Shown here: positions 1 through 11,800 of the stretch, piece by piece
Position numbering within the stretch: the stretch's first letter is position 1
Layout of the letters: each line of letters opens with the position of its first letter
Assembly: GCA_951640165.1 (NCBI GenBank)
Contig: OX621242.1
Coordinates: 16,299,501 to 16,363,500 of the forward strand
Direction of reading: 5' to 3'
DNA length: 64,000 nt
Source: Pseudoips prasinana
Lineage: Eukaryota > Arthropoda > Insecta > Lepidoptera > Nolidae
Program-made: the position numbers and the translations under genes
The notes under the pieces: model-generated
What the model saw: the letters and a program-made list of their open reading frames with translations, nothing else
Database searches by the model: none
Told to the model about the DNA's origin: nothing

Positions 1-300
1 AGTATCTGATATTTATAAAGTTCTTAGGAATATAAAGTAATATTATTATTTATGTTCTTTTAAGTCCTTTCACACTAGCGTTATTCTAGTGTAGGCGTCA
101 AAAATGTACATATACGCCACGCATTGTCGTTTGTAAGCCACGCTAGCGCAATTGCAGCTCGTAAGCTGCAATTGCATTACATTATAAGTCCATTGAAAGT
201 TGCGTTTGGGGTTGTATTTGTCAGTTGAGCAACACTCACTGGTCGAAGACTTTCAACCTGAGACACTACGATATTTCTTTTATACGATACGATTTTTATT
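1..300. other. AT-rich non-coding stretch with a short hairpin
   Basis: No gene is visible here. A perfect hairpin with 12 bp arms (GCAATTGCAGCT / AGCTGCAATTGC, 4-base loop) lies at 148-175. The motif TTTCACACTAGCGTT near 66 recurs inverted near 1457-1473 and may be one end of a degraded DNA transposon. Confidence 0.4.
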
Positions 301-560
301 GGAACGAAGTTCCTAATCGCGCGTTGCGAAAGGGGCTAGACGGAAAAATTAAGATAAAAAGTTGTAATGACACTTTTTGCTATAGTAAGCTATTGTAAGC
401 TGTGCGGCGTGCGCATGTATCTCAGTATCTCTCTCTCTTATAGAAAGCCAGATATTTTCGTTTCGTCTTTCTATTTCGCATTGAACAGTGTGGTGTCGCG
501 ACGATTATTTTTGTTGAGTGTATACAGGTTTTTGTACATAATAAAAAATAACTTCGTTCC
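301..560. repeat. Candidate short inverted-repeat element
   Basis: GGAACGAAGTTCC at 301-313 is answered by AACTTCGTTCC at 550-560, giving inverted ends about 260 bp apart. The segment has no credible coding sequence; the 95-codon frame across it has low-complexity, biased composition. It could be a non-autonomous DNA element, but I could not settle a target-site duplication. Confidence 0.3.
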
Positions 561-659
561 ATCCGGGTGTCCCTTGACACCTCTCAAGTTTTTTTTTTTT
601 TTATTGAGCTTCCTTTCCCGAACGCTAGCCAGCCGAGTTGGATTCTACGATTGATCTCC

Positions 660-1064
660 TACTCGAAGTTGGACCTACCTAGTCGGATGGTTTGTCCTAG
701 GTAAATATAGTTCTCTACAACTTTGGGTGTCGAGTCTCTAACCTTCAATTGAGTGGGTGCAATATGGACGTTCGACATGTTGTTCGATCGCCGACCCATC
801 TGCCAAGCATGGAAATTTTGGCAAATTCCCCTATTATTCGAGTCCATTAAAGCTAAAATTAAAGCATTCTGTCACGGAATAATAAAATTTCTCAATGAGC
901 ATTAAAACGGCTCAAGGTCACCCAAAGTGCTTGCATTTTCCCTGAGAGATCGAATCAGAAAGGCTGAGATCCGCAGGCGAACCAAAGTAACCGTCATAAC
1001 CCGAAAAACGTCGCTGGAATTCGCTGTATGCAGATAGCGCAAGACCGGCAATTGTGCAGAACGA
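660..1064. mobile_element. Scrambled RTE LINE fragments in both orientations
   Basis: Three pieces match the RTE element at 44.4-47.5 kb. Bases 660-782 are antisense and encode the stretch after the RT palm (VENYIYLGQT, LGRSNFE). Bases 784-850 are sense and match the N-terminal region near 44503. Bases 904-1064 are sense and match the C-terminal region near 47165-47475, with an internal deletion. The mixed order and orientation resemble the 5' inversions left by twin priming in LINE insertion, followed by decay. None of it can be functional. Confidence 0.7.
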
Positions 1065-1114
1065 GCTATATTCCGAGGGGCACGCTAAACGCGCAGGCAC
1101 GGTTGTTGTTGTTA

Positions 1115-1205
1115 GGCAAGAGACAGTAAAGCCATGTCATGGACCTACTGGGCGGTATTAACAACTCTGACACCAGGGTAACAACGGCTCATACATTACT
1201 TAAGA
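1115..1205 (+). repeat. Partial 3' end of the 5S-derived SINE
   Basis: The stretch with AAGCCATGTCATGGACCTAC and AACTCTGACACCAGGGTAAC matches the 3' third of the 5S-headed repeats at 2451-2680 and 19275-19520. The 5S-like head is absent. Confidence 0.6.
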
Positions 1206-2450
1206 TACTTACGTAAGCCTAAATAAAATTACTGATTCTTATTTGCAACTTGCCATAGAAGTATAGGTACCAATTAGCTGGTTCACTTGAAAAGCAAAAG
1301 CTCCTTTTCATCCAGAAGAAAGTTTTGTTTTTATTATACTCGTAGTAAAATACGCTGTTCTAGCGTAACTGGCAAGCGACAACGCGTTACACACGTCGTC
1401 TCACTTTGTGCAGCGTCTGCGCTATTCATACACATACCTACGCTGCCGCGCTGGTGAAACGTTAGTGTGAAGGCATCTTAGATCGCAACCAGTGACGAGA
1501 CGAGCTCATAGAATATGAATATGGGCAGACTTTGGCTGTTTAAACTGAGTTTTGCAAAGTTTTGACCCTACCTACTTTAATATTCTCATATTGAGTAAAA
1601 TATTTTAGCTTTCTCATGAAACACAAGTAACGCGAAGAAACGTTACTAATGAGATATTCATGTACTTGAGAAAAATGTAGCTCACAAGGTGCGTCTAATT
1701 TGAAGCTAGTGCAATGTTCAAAATACTACACATAGAAAGTTCTTTTTTTAAGAAATTGTGGCCACCTTATTGCTATTTGCTTATTTAAAGATAATTAACA
1801 TTCTTTCCGTCATATAAATATGAACCTATGAAGAAAACCCAGTACTCTTCGTGATCGTATCTTCAGGTCCACATGGTATGATACTATTCTCATTTCCCAG
1901 TTTGAATGAGTATCTAATAAGTGGCCCCATTCATTCAAAGTCATGTTTCTTGGTGTGACACCTGAATCAGCAAGGTGTTATTGACGGTCCCGGTTTTTTA
2001 AATGACAATGGGCTATGGTAAGCTAACCCCTAACCATCAGACGGGACGAATTCAGTTTTCTTTACTTGTCTACTTCACAGCTACGTCAACTCAAACTAGA
2101 CAAGCACTAGTCAAGTGCTTAAAATCAAGAGAAACATTTTAGACCCGGTATGTAATTCCGTTAGGCAAGCCTAAGAGCAAAATCTTGTAAATCATCCATA
2201 AAAAATTATATTTACCTTCCTACTTCTAGAAGTCACCCCATTTCATTTGAATTGAGGAATGCCGTGAAGTCGGTCCTCGTTGAGTCGTTCATTCACAACC
2301 AGCTTATTGGGGTTAGTCCACAAATTCTATGCAAGTTCAACGCGATATATTATTAAGCTTTTGCTGAAAATTATCATTGTTTCTCCAACAAATAAATGGC
2401 CCATTTGCAACAAATGACCGAATACAAGCTCATGTCGCACTCATAGCTAG
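1206..2450. other. Unassigned AT-rich stretch
   Basis: No gene, RNA gene or within-window repeat partner was recognised, apart from the possible inverted end near 1457-1473. Confidence 0.4.
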
Positions 2451-2680
2451 ATACTCTCACCGGTACACAAGTGATCGGCGAATTTCAGCAACTAGGCTCG
2501 CGGTCAGTCCAAAATGGTTTTATTTCTGAGCGTCTCCGTGCTTCGCAGGGCCCGTTAACCTGTCGGTCCCGTTTGTAGTCATTATACAACAGCCGTTAAG
2601 CCATGTCAGAGGCCTACTAGATGGATTTAACAACTCTGACACTAGGGTAACCACTTCCCATACGATAAGTGAGTAAGTAA
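2451..2680 (+). repeat. SINE with a 5S rRNA-like head
   Basis: The first ~80 bases follow the internal promoter half of insect 5S rRNA: an ACCGGT start, GTGATCGGCGAATTTCAGC where 5S has a GATCACCGAAGTTAAGC-like run, and CGCGGTCAGT before the box C position. The downstream body contains a CGTGCTTCGCAGGGCCCGTT core and the AAGCCATGTCAGAGGCCTAC tail. Other copies lie at 19275-19520 and 50236-50395, with a tail-only copy at 1115-1205. Presumably it was transcribed by RNA polymerase III from the 5S-type promoter; that is inference. Confidence 0.65.
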
Positions 2681-2866
2681 CCTCATGAAAATAACGACGA
2701 GTATAGCGGTGCAGCGGAGCAGGGAAACAACTAACCACAGCGTTGCACTCCGGTCTAAAGTTTGTACCCGTTCATGTATTCAGTTTTTAGTATTTTCGTA
2801 CGAAGCCAACATATTTTCTTTTAATTATTTTAATAGGATTGATGACTGGTTATTATTTACAACTAA

Positions 2867-3036
2867 GGGCCTATGCACACCCCGTTTTGTAACGTGTTGT
2901 TGTCGACGCGCTATTTAGAAACGCGCGTTGACGGCGCGCTTTTATCCTACAGAGCAGTTTGTTATTGTTTGTATCGATACAAACGCGATGCTAACCCGCG
3001 TGTGTATCGCTACAAACGCGCGTTGTGCATAAACCC
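2867..3036. mobile_element. Harbinger-like MITE with TAA target duplication
   Basis: The 170 bp segment starts GGGCCTATGCACA and ends TGTGCATAAACCC, inverted repeats with two mismatches. TAA lies directly outside both ends (2864-2866 and 3037-3039). A 3 bp TWA target duplication with GGG-starting ends is the hallmark of PIF/Harbinger elements. There is no transposase; this is a non-autonomous copy. The interior is rich in CGCG-containing motifs, unlike its AT-rich surroundings. Confidence 0.6.
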
Positions 3037-3385
3037 TAACTCTCTACGGTTGTTATAAAACTACATCTACCGTATTCTCAGAGAAAACTTAACAAAGTTT
3101 ACTTAACTAAAGAGGTCTTTTAGATAATTAGATAAAGAAGTATTTTAAACGGACTTAATGGAGAAACATAACTTAAACTATTACTCATTCCGTAATTCTG
3201 CGATAAAAAGTAGTCGCAACACCGGCTACGGCCTTAAATAGGTTATTAATGTTTTATATCAACATCCGAAGTTTTCTTGAAACAAACTTACTCAGTTTAC
3301 CCAGCACAAGTTCGCGAAAGAACTACAACTTTTATTTAAACAGCACAGATGCATAGTTAAAATTAAAACATTTAACTTACTTTTT

Positions 3386-3745
3386 TTATAAGGCAGGGGG
3401 AATGCCTACGCATGCCACCCGCATAAAGAGTATGTGGGTGGGTTTGTCGGACTCACACCGACTAAACCTAACATACCGTGGACTTCTTCTGGCACCTGAT
3501 AGGGGGAGCGCCGGGAACGCTTCTCTGGTGCCATCCTTTTGCGCCATGTCCCAAGTGGTCGGGACACGTATCGTTGTATTCCCGGCTACTTGCACGTGGC
3601 GGCAATAGAGGACACTTCTCTTACTGCCTCGGCAGCTCCGAGGGGAGTAGAGCCACCGGCTGCCACCGCAGCCCCGACGCCTTCTCCGTCTGTAAGCGGG
3701 ATCGGTTCGTCCCAATCCCGCTCGGCGGCCTCACGCAAGTAAGCC
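3386..3745 (-). repeat. GC-rich dispersed repeat (copy of the 30 kb repeat)
   Basis: This matches, in opposite orientation, the repeat at 30015-30745. Shared blocks include GGCAGGGGGAATGC, the hairpin-like CCACCCGCA..TGCGGGTGG region, the CACCGACTAAACCTAAC run and the GCCACGTGCAAG stretch. Several open frames cross it on both strands, but they arise from GC-rich repeat sequence and share no protein domain. Its class is unknown; the A-rich end of the other copy suggests retroposition. Confidence 0.6.
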
Positions 3746-4403
3746 TATTAATTCGGTTGACGCCGAATAGGTCTCCAACTTTTACTATGGTCTGCCTGCT
3801 ACAACTTCTCGGTATGCACAACCACAGCGTCAATCATAATTAAATGAAAATAGATTAGATTTTCCCATACATAGAATGATATTATTAATACATCCTATAT
3901 ACCTACTAAATATCGCGTGGGATCGTCGGCTTACACCCAAAAATCCGCTCTTATAATAACTCAATATAGAAACGTTTTTATGGAGACTTTGGCAATAACA
4001 CATGCATGCATACTTTATTAAACTAATAATTAACTAAATTGCAGATTCAATCTTAAAATGTAATGTTTTGAATTAAATTGTCTATAAGTAGTTTTAATAG
4101 CACGCATAATTTTTGACTAATTACAAACGCTCTATTGGGTTTTTGTGAATAAAAACATATACTTTGTTGCCATCGTAGTAGCATGATTGATAATATGAAA
4201 AAAGAAAGATTGTTTGATTGCTTCTTTGGCGGCGTTGCGTCAGGTATGTGATTGGACTTATATTAAATATCTACTTATCTTTGTACTATTTACTTCCATA
4301 ATCATATTCTGGTTTTGAGACCCAAGTGGTATAAATCAAAATATATCAATTATCAAGCACATATAAAATCACTCCTGCAAAATATACTAATTAAGTTAGA
4401 TGA
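3746..4403. other. Unassigned AT-rich stretch
   Basis: Nothing recognisable as gene or repeat. Confidence 0.4.
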
Positions 4404-4457
4404 ATGAGGGAGGCCTTTGCCCAGCAGTGGGACCATACAGGCTAATAAAAAAAAAAA
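4404..4457 (+). mobile_element. RTE LINE 3' terminal scrap
   Basis: The motif GAGGGAGGCCTTTGCCCAGC followed by AGTGGGACC corresponds to the last codons of the RTE ORF (compare 47487-47515). It ends in an A-run. This is a very short 5'-truncated insertion. Confidence 0.7.
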
Positions 4458-4899
4458 GTTAGATGAGTCATCTGATTAGTAAATTGTAGAATAAAAATAT
4501 CGGTTGAGTCATCTAAGACGTAGACGGTTTAATAAGCCCCTTATTGACAATGATATGCGATAAATGCGAGCGCCTAAGTTTGAACTGTGCGGCGTGCGTA
4601 CGGGAATGTTTAATATTCAATCAGTGCTGGGCCGCATTGTGGCTCTTCCCGCCACTCCACGTTGAGTGGGGTAATAAAGTAATAAATAAACAAGTAGGTT
4701 GACTGCGGCCATGCCCATTGCCTGCACCACACCGTGATCCACTGTCACAATGACCGACCATTAAAATGCTATTTGCATAATTAAATCCATTTTAATTGTC
4801 TGTCTACAATTAAACATTTACCCATTAGGAAAAATAGCTTAGGGACCCAAACCCTTCCTTTATTTTAATTTATAATACATCGGTTCACAAGCAGTAAGG
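4458..4899. other. Unassigned stretch
   Basis: Moderately GC-rich around 4618-4760, without a partner elsewhere in the window and without a coding signal. Confidence 0.35.
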
Positions 4900-5030
4900 T
4901 GCACTGTACGTGTGGCGTAGCGGCTTAGACAGTCGCCTCGCCGCTTCGTGTCGCGGGTTCGAGTCCCGCGCCGGACAAATATTTGTTTGACCCTTAATAG
5001 TTGTTCTGAGTCTGGATGTTATTTGTGTCA
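4900..5030 (+). repeat. tRNA-derived SINE, family C
   Basis: The head has a tRNA-like A box (GTGTGGCGTAGCGGCTTAGA) and B box (GGGTTCGAGTCC), followed by CGCGCCGGACAAATATTTG and a GTTGTTCTGAGTCTGGATGT body. A second copy is at 24391-24522, and a body fragment sits at 58533-58561. The tRNA-unrelated tail and the multiple copies argue against a real tRNA gene. Confidence 0.75.
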
Positions 5031-5770
5031 ACAACGCCCTGATTAAAAAAAAATTAAATGTTTTTATAAAGCTAGTCACTATGATAGAAAATTTTTGTTT
5101 AATACAATTACATTTACAATTATGCCTGCTTCTTGACACTTTTTTCTATGTGCCAGTCGCAATTTCAGTATTAAACAATTAACTAATAAATATAAATAGT
5201 CACAATATTACAATTATAAGTGTATGTCATATACATGATGGTTGTCAAGTTTTGTCAGCTATAAAATTGATTACCTAACTTGTGTACTCTCTAGAGGATA
5301 ACATTTGTGGTTATCTATAAATACGAAATCATGTATTCAGGACAGAGATAAATATAAGACTATGTTTTATTATGTCTAAAATATAGTCCTAATGATACAC
5401 ATTGACGTGAAAAAGCCTTAAAAGAATATAAAATATGTTTATATCTGGTAATTAATTGAGACCCATATATAGGATTTACACACACGATAAAAGGGCAGAA
5501 CAGAATATACAACACCTGTAATAATTAAATAAAAATTAATTAAATAACGCTATATTAAGTAATACATATAGACATTGCGCATATATCGCACATTTTATGA
5601 CCAACCTCTGAGAGCTGTATATAGGGCCAATCCAATCGAACTGCGATCATCTAACAATCATCAATCAAGATCACGCATAAGACGACAATTGGTTCAGAAT
5701 AGATCTGTTTCACGATGTTGTATTTGTTTAACAAATTAATACCAAACTTGACCCGAAGCACATTCTGTAA
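5031..5770. other. Unassigned AT-rich stretch
   Basis: No gene or repeat partner was found. A short AT dinucleotide run sits at 5771-5784, just before the 149 bp direct repeat. Confidence 0.4.
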
Positions 5771-5784
5771 ATATATATATATAT

Positions 5785-5933
5785 ATTGTACAAATGTTAA
5801 GATGGTTTATAAATCGTAACTTGATTTTTAACACTAAATTCATTAAGTTTAACTAACTATTTAAGAGTAATTTAAACATAGACTTAAAACTACTCCTATG
5901 ACGCATTTGTTTTTGTTTAATTAATGTAGTTGC
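5785..5933 (+). repeat. 149 bp direct repeat, left copy
   Basis: This segment (starts ATTGTACAAATG, ends AATGTAGTTGC) is identical base for base, by my reading, to 15133-15281. The two copies are in the same orientation and enclose 9199 bp of transposable-element sequence. It has no coding content and no LTR-like TG..CA ends. Confidence 0.85.
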
Positions 5934-6041
5934 TCATTAATAGTTATAGAGATATTGCAATAACCAAGTCACATTACACATGTGTTGGCTTATTATCATT
6001 ATTTTTGGTTTGTTATTTTTGTAGGTAAAAAAAATTAAGTT

Positions 6042-6480
6042 CTCGTAGATTTCTCGTAGATTAAGGAAAAAGGAGTGGTGTTATATTGTGCTCTGCAGCT
6101 TGTTAACACAGTGGTATACAGTTGTGTAATACAAGGAAATAAGGTTAGGAGGGTGAGGATAGGTTTAGTTTTTGTAGAGTTCTCGTAGATTTCTCGTAGA
6201 GTTCTCGTAGATTTCTCGTAGATTTAGGAAAAAGGAGTGGTGTTATATTGTGCTCTGGAGCTTGTTAATACAGTGGCATACAGTAGCACAATACAAGGAA
6301 ATAAGGTTAGGAAGGTGAGGGTAGGTTTAGTCCTCGTAGATTAAGGGACAAGGAGTTGTGTTATATTGTGCTTTGAGTGGCTGATAACACAGTGGAATAC
6401 AGAGACACAATACAAGGAAATATTATTAGGAAGGTGCTGTGATCGTAGGTTTATTAGTAGTTCTCGTAGAGTTATTTAGA
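6042..6480 (+). repeat. Tandem array: three ~120-160 bp units with TTCTCGTAGAT sub-repeats
   Basis: Units start at about 6059, 6221 and 6339 and share AAGGAGTGGTGTTATATTG, the AACACAGTGG..TACAG block, ACAATACAAGGAAATA and AGGTTAGGAAGGTGAGG. Between units lie short head-to-tail copies of TTCTCGTAGAT. Divergence rises toward the third unit. Such arrays occur as LINE 5' promoter monomers, and a decayed LINE follows at 7015, but the two are not contiguous in a recognisable way. Confidence 0.75.
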
Positions 6481-7014
6481 GTTATTGAATTAAGTTACTT
6501 GCCCTTTACTGTGAAGGTTGCTGAGGTCTCGTGAGGTTGATGCAATTGGCTTGGTTGGTTCTGCAACAGAATTCCGGTGAGAAGACTATTCGTTTCCCGC
6601 CGATACGGTTTACTGATCACCAGGTTGTAGAGCATGTCGTAGCACAGATTCCTGCTGCTGGGTGTTGGTTGGTTTCTGTTTATCAGATGATGAGTTGATG
6701 TAGCAGCTTGGATGCTCGATTGTTTAATCTTACTACATTCTTCACACGCCTTGTGTGATGTTCCTGAAAATAATCATTCTTCCGGCAATATTGTAGTATC
6801 TGCACTCGGCCTATGCTGACTAACTCACTTGCGAAAAGTTAAAAAATTGTACAGCCCTCTGGTGTGTCAACGACACAGACGTTAACGTGCCTATCCAGCA
6901 ATGAACCAGTGACGTTGCTGGTACTGCCTTCCTTTCTGCTATGGCTAGGACAGTTTTTCGTGGCTCGCAGTGCCGCAGCTGGCAGCAAACATCTTTTTAA
7001 AGCTGGTCCACGTC
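6481..7014. other. Unassigned stretch before the decayed LINE
   Basis: More GC-rich than flanking host DNA and possibly a very decayed upstream part of the LINE at 7015, but I could not read any domain in it. Confidence 0.3.
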
Positions 7015-8420
7015 ATTCTACGGTACTGAATAACGCTTGATTCAATACTAAACTGGAAGAAATACACGGAGGTGAATATTAACAAAGCCCAAACAACCTT
7101 CTGGCAACGTAGAAGGTTCATAGGGTAGAAGTGGTGCTTAAAACCATGTATGACCCTATGGATACATAATGATAAAACATCCTATGATAACCTATGGTGC
7201 AGTAGTATGGTGGCCCAGAACTCAAACGAGCACTGCAATGTCCAAACTCCAAATTCTTTAAAATTTAAAACGATTAGCATGCCCAGCAACTGCAAGCAGC
7301 ATGAGAACGACTTCCAACGCTGTTCTGGAGGCCTTGCCATACCTCAGACCGTTGCATCTGGTAGTTTAACGAGAGGCTGCGGCCACAGCCTTAAGGCTCA
7401 GCAAAGCTAGGCTGCGGAAACATTATACAGGAAAAGTCACATGCACCTGATGGATGACAAAGAAGAAGCTCCCCACAATGGGCGTGGTGTGTGACATAAT
7501 CCCAAAATTTAGGTCTTTGATAAACACAATTAAATTGCAAGAAGAAGACAAGTACAGCTCTGGTATCGACGAAATTCAGATATGTACAGATGGATCAAAA
7601 ACAAATAAAGGCACAGGAGCCGGCATCTTCTTCAATTACCTGAACATCAACATATCGACTACTCAGTCTTCGAAGTGGAATGCGTGGGAATAATTCGAGT
7701 TGTAACAGTAGTTAAATGTAGACAGGTGTATGGCAAATCCTTACGCATAACCTCAGACAGCGCTTCTGTGCTCCATGCCTTAAAAAAGCAATTACTACAA
7801 CAGTGTACTCATGAAGTGCCATGAAAATATCCAACAACAAGGTCACACTACAGTGGATTCGTGGTCACAGTTGATCCCTGGTTAATCACACTGCGGACCA
7901 GCTGGCAAGGAAGGTCTCGGAAACTACCATTATGGGACCAGAACCAAGACTATCCATACAATTTAACCAACTGTAAACATGGCCGCGAGAGAAAATCACA
8001 CAGCAAAATGAAAAAGAGTGAATGGATTCAAAATCATGTAAGAACACAAAAGGAATTCTGTCATTTCTGAACAAACGCCTATCGCGCAGTCTAGTACACC
8101 TGAACAGAAGGGATCTGCGCATGGTAATAGGCACAATTACCGGGCACTCCACACTAAACAAACACTCCATCAGAGTAGCGACAGACAGCCCCCTGCAGAG
8201 GATGCACGGAATTTGAAGAATCACCAGCAAACATACCGCCACAATGACGTAGCGCTTCCTGCCAACGGGCAAAGTTCCTAAATGATCCGTAGACACTGCA
8301 GGAAGTACTCAAACTTAACCTTCGAGGCGTCTTATACCTGCGGACAGAACCAAAATGGTTAGAGGAGCCAAACAAGCCCACGCACAATGGCCCAATCAGG
8401 AGGCTAAATGCGAAAAACAA
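7015..8420 (+). pseudogene. Decayed I-superfamily LINE pol: RT thumb, RNase H, C-terminal zinc-knuckle region
   Basis: Conceptual translation with frame changes gives the end of an RT (ITLDSILNWKKYTE, then AQTTFW and RRRFIG followed by a stop), and around 7585-7620 an RNase H start (QICTDGSK, GTGAGI) in the 79-codon frame 7454-7693. Further RNase H remains follow: RITSDSASVLHALKK near 7742 and QWIRGHS near 7853. After RNase H comes the C-terminal region typical of LOA/Outcast/R1-like LINEs (LRMVIGTITGHSTLNKHS near 8117, CRGC..FEES near 8196). The histidine expected after the CxxC pair appears replaced by asparagine. Many stops and shifts make it clearly dead. RNase H excludes CR1 and RTE; the exact clade is uncertain. 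Confidence 0.7.
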
Positions 8421-8863
8421 ATCAGTCAACCAACTAATTTGTGATAGCTCTTGAGCAGTCCCCAAAGATAAATCCACAGTTAATCACAACCAAATGTGAA
8501 CCAAAATCAAGGAGCAGCCCAAACAGCTCATAAAATGAGTAGAGAAGAGCTGGTTCAAAACCCAATGAGCTACTCCTAACAAACGTACTGAAGTATGTGC
8601 AGACTGCATTCAGGGCACTAGGGATAGAATAGAAAGTCATGGTTCTTAGTACGAGAGATCCTGAAGGGTCGAAATGCTGTACGTAAGTACACCCCGACAA
8701 AGTCAAAAACGTGTGACAGCCACGCCGAAACCCGCCTGACTCAAAGACATCATGAAAGCAGTCCTTTGTAAGTCCGTATCCACAATACGGAATGAGGGTA
8801 CGTCACCGAAGACGAAAGTTCACTAAAAGTTCCTCTACGGTTTTTTTATTTATTTATATAAAA
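8421..8863 (+). other. Junction region: LINE relic end and 5' UTR of the next LINE
   Basis: No domain was found. The last part, before the ATG at 8864, is presumably the 5' UTR of the intact LINE, but the exact 5' end cannot be placed without another copy. Confidence 0.35.
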
Positions 8864-11800
8864 ATGGCGTACAAAGCACTTGAAAGTTGTGTCCGCGACT
8901 TGCAAAAGACAATTACGCTTCTCAGTGATAAAGTGAGTGCCTTGGAGACTAATATAATAGCACAAAATGGAATTATATCATCTCAAGTTGTGACCATCAA
9001 AGAATTGTTATTTAAAATTGACGGTACACCTGCAATCCACAAGTCACTTAGTGCTCAAACCCAAACAGCGATTCAGCGGCCGGTCCGTCAAGCACGTCTC
9101 AATACCATTGCCGCTACCACCGCTGTAAAAAGCGGCGTCACTCCCGCTGCATTGCCTAAATCGCCAATTACTAATGGATTGCCGAAAACACCCGAGGTGA
9201 GCCGATCAGAAGATGCGATAAGCGCATCGACTAACGTCCAGGCGGTCGCATGTGGTATGGCCCCGAAACCAACGGAGTGCACTACGGCAAATAATAGTGA
9301 TTCTGGGAATTTAACTAAGAACAAGAATGAAGAAGGTTGGCAAACAGTAGTAAGTCGTAGACGGAAAATGCGGCAAGTAATAACTGGAGCAGGAAAAATA
9401 GATGCAGAGCTCAAAACGGTAGAACGCGTAAAATACATACAAGCGTGGTCGTTTAGGCCAGAAACTACTACACAGAATGTGTTAAATTATCTTAATAAAA
9501 TTTACGCATGCGAAGAATATTTTGTTGAAAAACGTGACATTAAAACGGACAAGCATGCAGCATTCGTAATAGGTTGTCCCGAAAGTTTGTACGAACAACT
9601 CAGCTCGCCGGCGTCGTGGCCACCGCGTGTGAAAGTGTCAGACTGGTTTCGCCCGCGGCCCCGCGGTGGTCGGGGCGGCGCGGCGCCGAGTGCAACAGAA
9701 CCAGTCCTCAGAACAGCGCGACGGAGCCGCAGCGTTAACACGGATGTGCGTAATGACGTTAATGTGAATGAACGGCTTAATAGGATTGTTATATGCCATC
9801 AAAACATTGCGTCGTTAAGTCAAAAAACTAAACGATTAGAAGTCTTATTACGTAGTGAGTTAAAGTGTGATATACTAGCAATAACAGAACACTGGTTGAC
9901 CGAAACTAATTTAAAATGTATTAAAATCGCTGGCTATAAGCTGGCCTCGTACTATTGCAGAAAACAAACAATGCACGGCGGCTCTTGTATATTTGTTAAT
10001 GAAAATATAAAGTGTGTAGAGAATATTGACTTAGTAGCCCTATCGGTTGAGCAATTTTGTGAAATATCGGCGGTAAAGTTGCTAGATTTTGACGTTACCA
10101 TAATTTGTGTGTATAGGACTAATTTAATTAATTCTAATACGTTTTTAGACAACTTTGAACGATTCCTCGATAAAATAGATGATCTAAGAATCCAGTGTGT
10201 AATAGTAGGTGATTTTAACATTAACACATTGGGTAGTTTAACCAGTGATGTTAAAAGGTTACTTGATATTCTGTCAACCCATAACATGACGAATCAGGTA
10301 GAATTCCCTACACGGATAACGATATCCACTATGACTAGCCTCGACCATGTCTACACAAATCTTCCGTCGACCGGTGTTACTGCACAACCTGTGACCACTC
10401 ATTTGAGTGACCACCTAGCCGTGAGATGTGACCTGATGTGTTCAAAAAGCACCGACTCAAATACATCGCAGTACACTCGTTCATTCTCGCTACATAATCA
10501 AAATAACTTCGCCGCGTCTATAGGTTGCGTAGACTGGCACGAAATAAAGATGCGTAACAAGACAACATTACAGATGGCTACCGCAATCATTAACGTGTTA
10601 TCAGGTAAGTTTGACATTTGTTTTCCACTTCGGAAAACAAGCAATACTATAAAACATGACTCATCTTGGGTAACATCAGATGTAAAGAACTTTAAATTAA
10701 TTTTATTTGACTTCATTGAAATTGGAAAACGTTATCCGAATAATATGTTAATTAATAATATAATTAGTGACATGAAAATATACTATGATAATTTAATCTC
10801 CTGTACAAAATCTAGATATTATACAAATATTATAAAAAACTCCCAAAATGCCTCGAAAGCTATGTGGACTGTCGTAAACATGGAGAGGGGTAAAAATAAC
10901 ACACCGCGCCTAGATTTTACGGATATTGTTAAAAATGTAGATGGTACACCATTTTTAACAAAAAAGTCTGCGCTTGATGCCATGAATACCCGCTTTTTGG
11001 GGGCGGTAGATGCGTGTGGTGCTCCTCGCGCAGATATACAGCGTGTGCATGACCAGCTCCTAGTTACCTGTCTTCCAGCAGACCGGTCATTGCGTCTAAA
11101 CCGTTTTACCGCTGACGAAGTCTATCGCATCATCATGACGCGTATACCGCCAAAACCATCAAAGGATACTTATGGCATTTCCATGAGACTGATTAGGTTA
11201 GCAGCTATACCCCTGTCGCCTGTTCTTGCAGATTTTTTTAATGTATGTTTGAGAGAAGGTGATATCCCGGCTCCTTTAAAATGTAGCAAAGTTTCACCTC
11301 TATATAAAGGAAAAGGGAAAAAAGACTGTATCGACAATTACAGACCAGTGTCGATCATTCCAGCGGTAGCGAAGATACTTGAGAATGGCCTTAGCTCTCG
11401 CCTTCTAGAGTTTCTCTCGGCTGGTGATGTTCTAACAGACCGACAACATGCCTATAGAGAAGGTAGATCAACTACGACCTTAACTCGCGAACTTATACGA
11501 TTGGTGATGGCTGCGAAAGATAAAAAACTGCAAGTAGCCTTAATTTGCTGTGATTTGTCGAAAGCCTTTGATGTCGCGGATCGTAATATAATTGCGATAA
11601 AACTGCGACATTACGGTGTGGACGGCCCATCACACGCACTTTTTGCAAAGTTACTGCAAGACAGGTCACAAATTGTTGTAGGTTGCGAGGGCACGGAGAG
11701 GTCAGATCCGTTACTGTCAAATATAGGCGTGGCTCAAGGCTCCTCAGTGTCAAACATATTATTTTCGCTACTGCTGAATGACCTGCCGGGTTCTATAACT

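Noticed and set aside
2451..2680. A 5S rRNA gene
   Set aside because: Only the promoter half resembles 5S, it is diverged, and an unrelated body follows in each copy.
3478..3843. 121-codon frame
   Set aside because: It lies in the same repeat and continues into plain AT-rich DNA; composition fits neither a domain nor a host protein.
4900..5030. A tRNA gene
   Set aside because: A and B boxes are present, but the sequence continues into a SINE body that recurs at 24391; the other tRNA-like heads were rejected for the same reason.
6042..6480. A CRISPR-like array
   Set aside because: Units are long, diverged and contiguous without unique spacers, in animal DNA.
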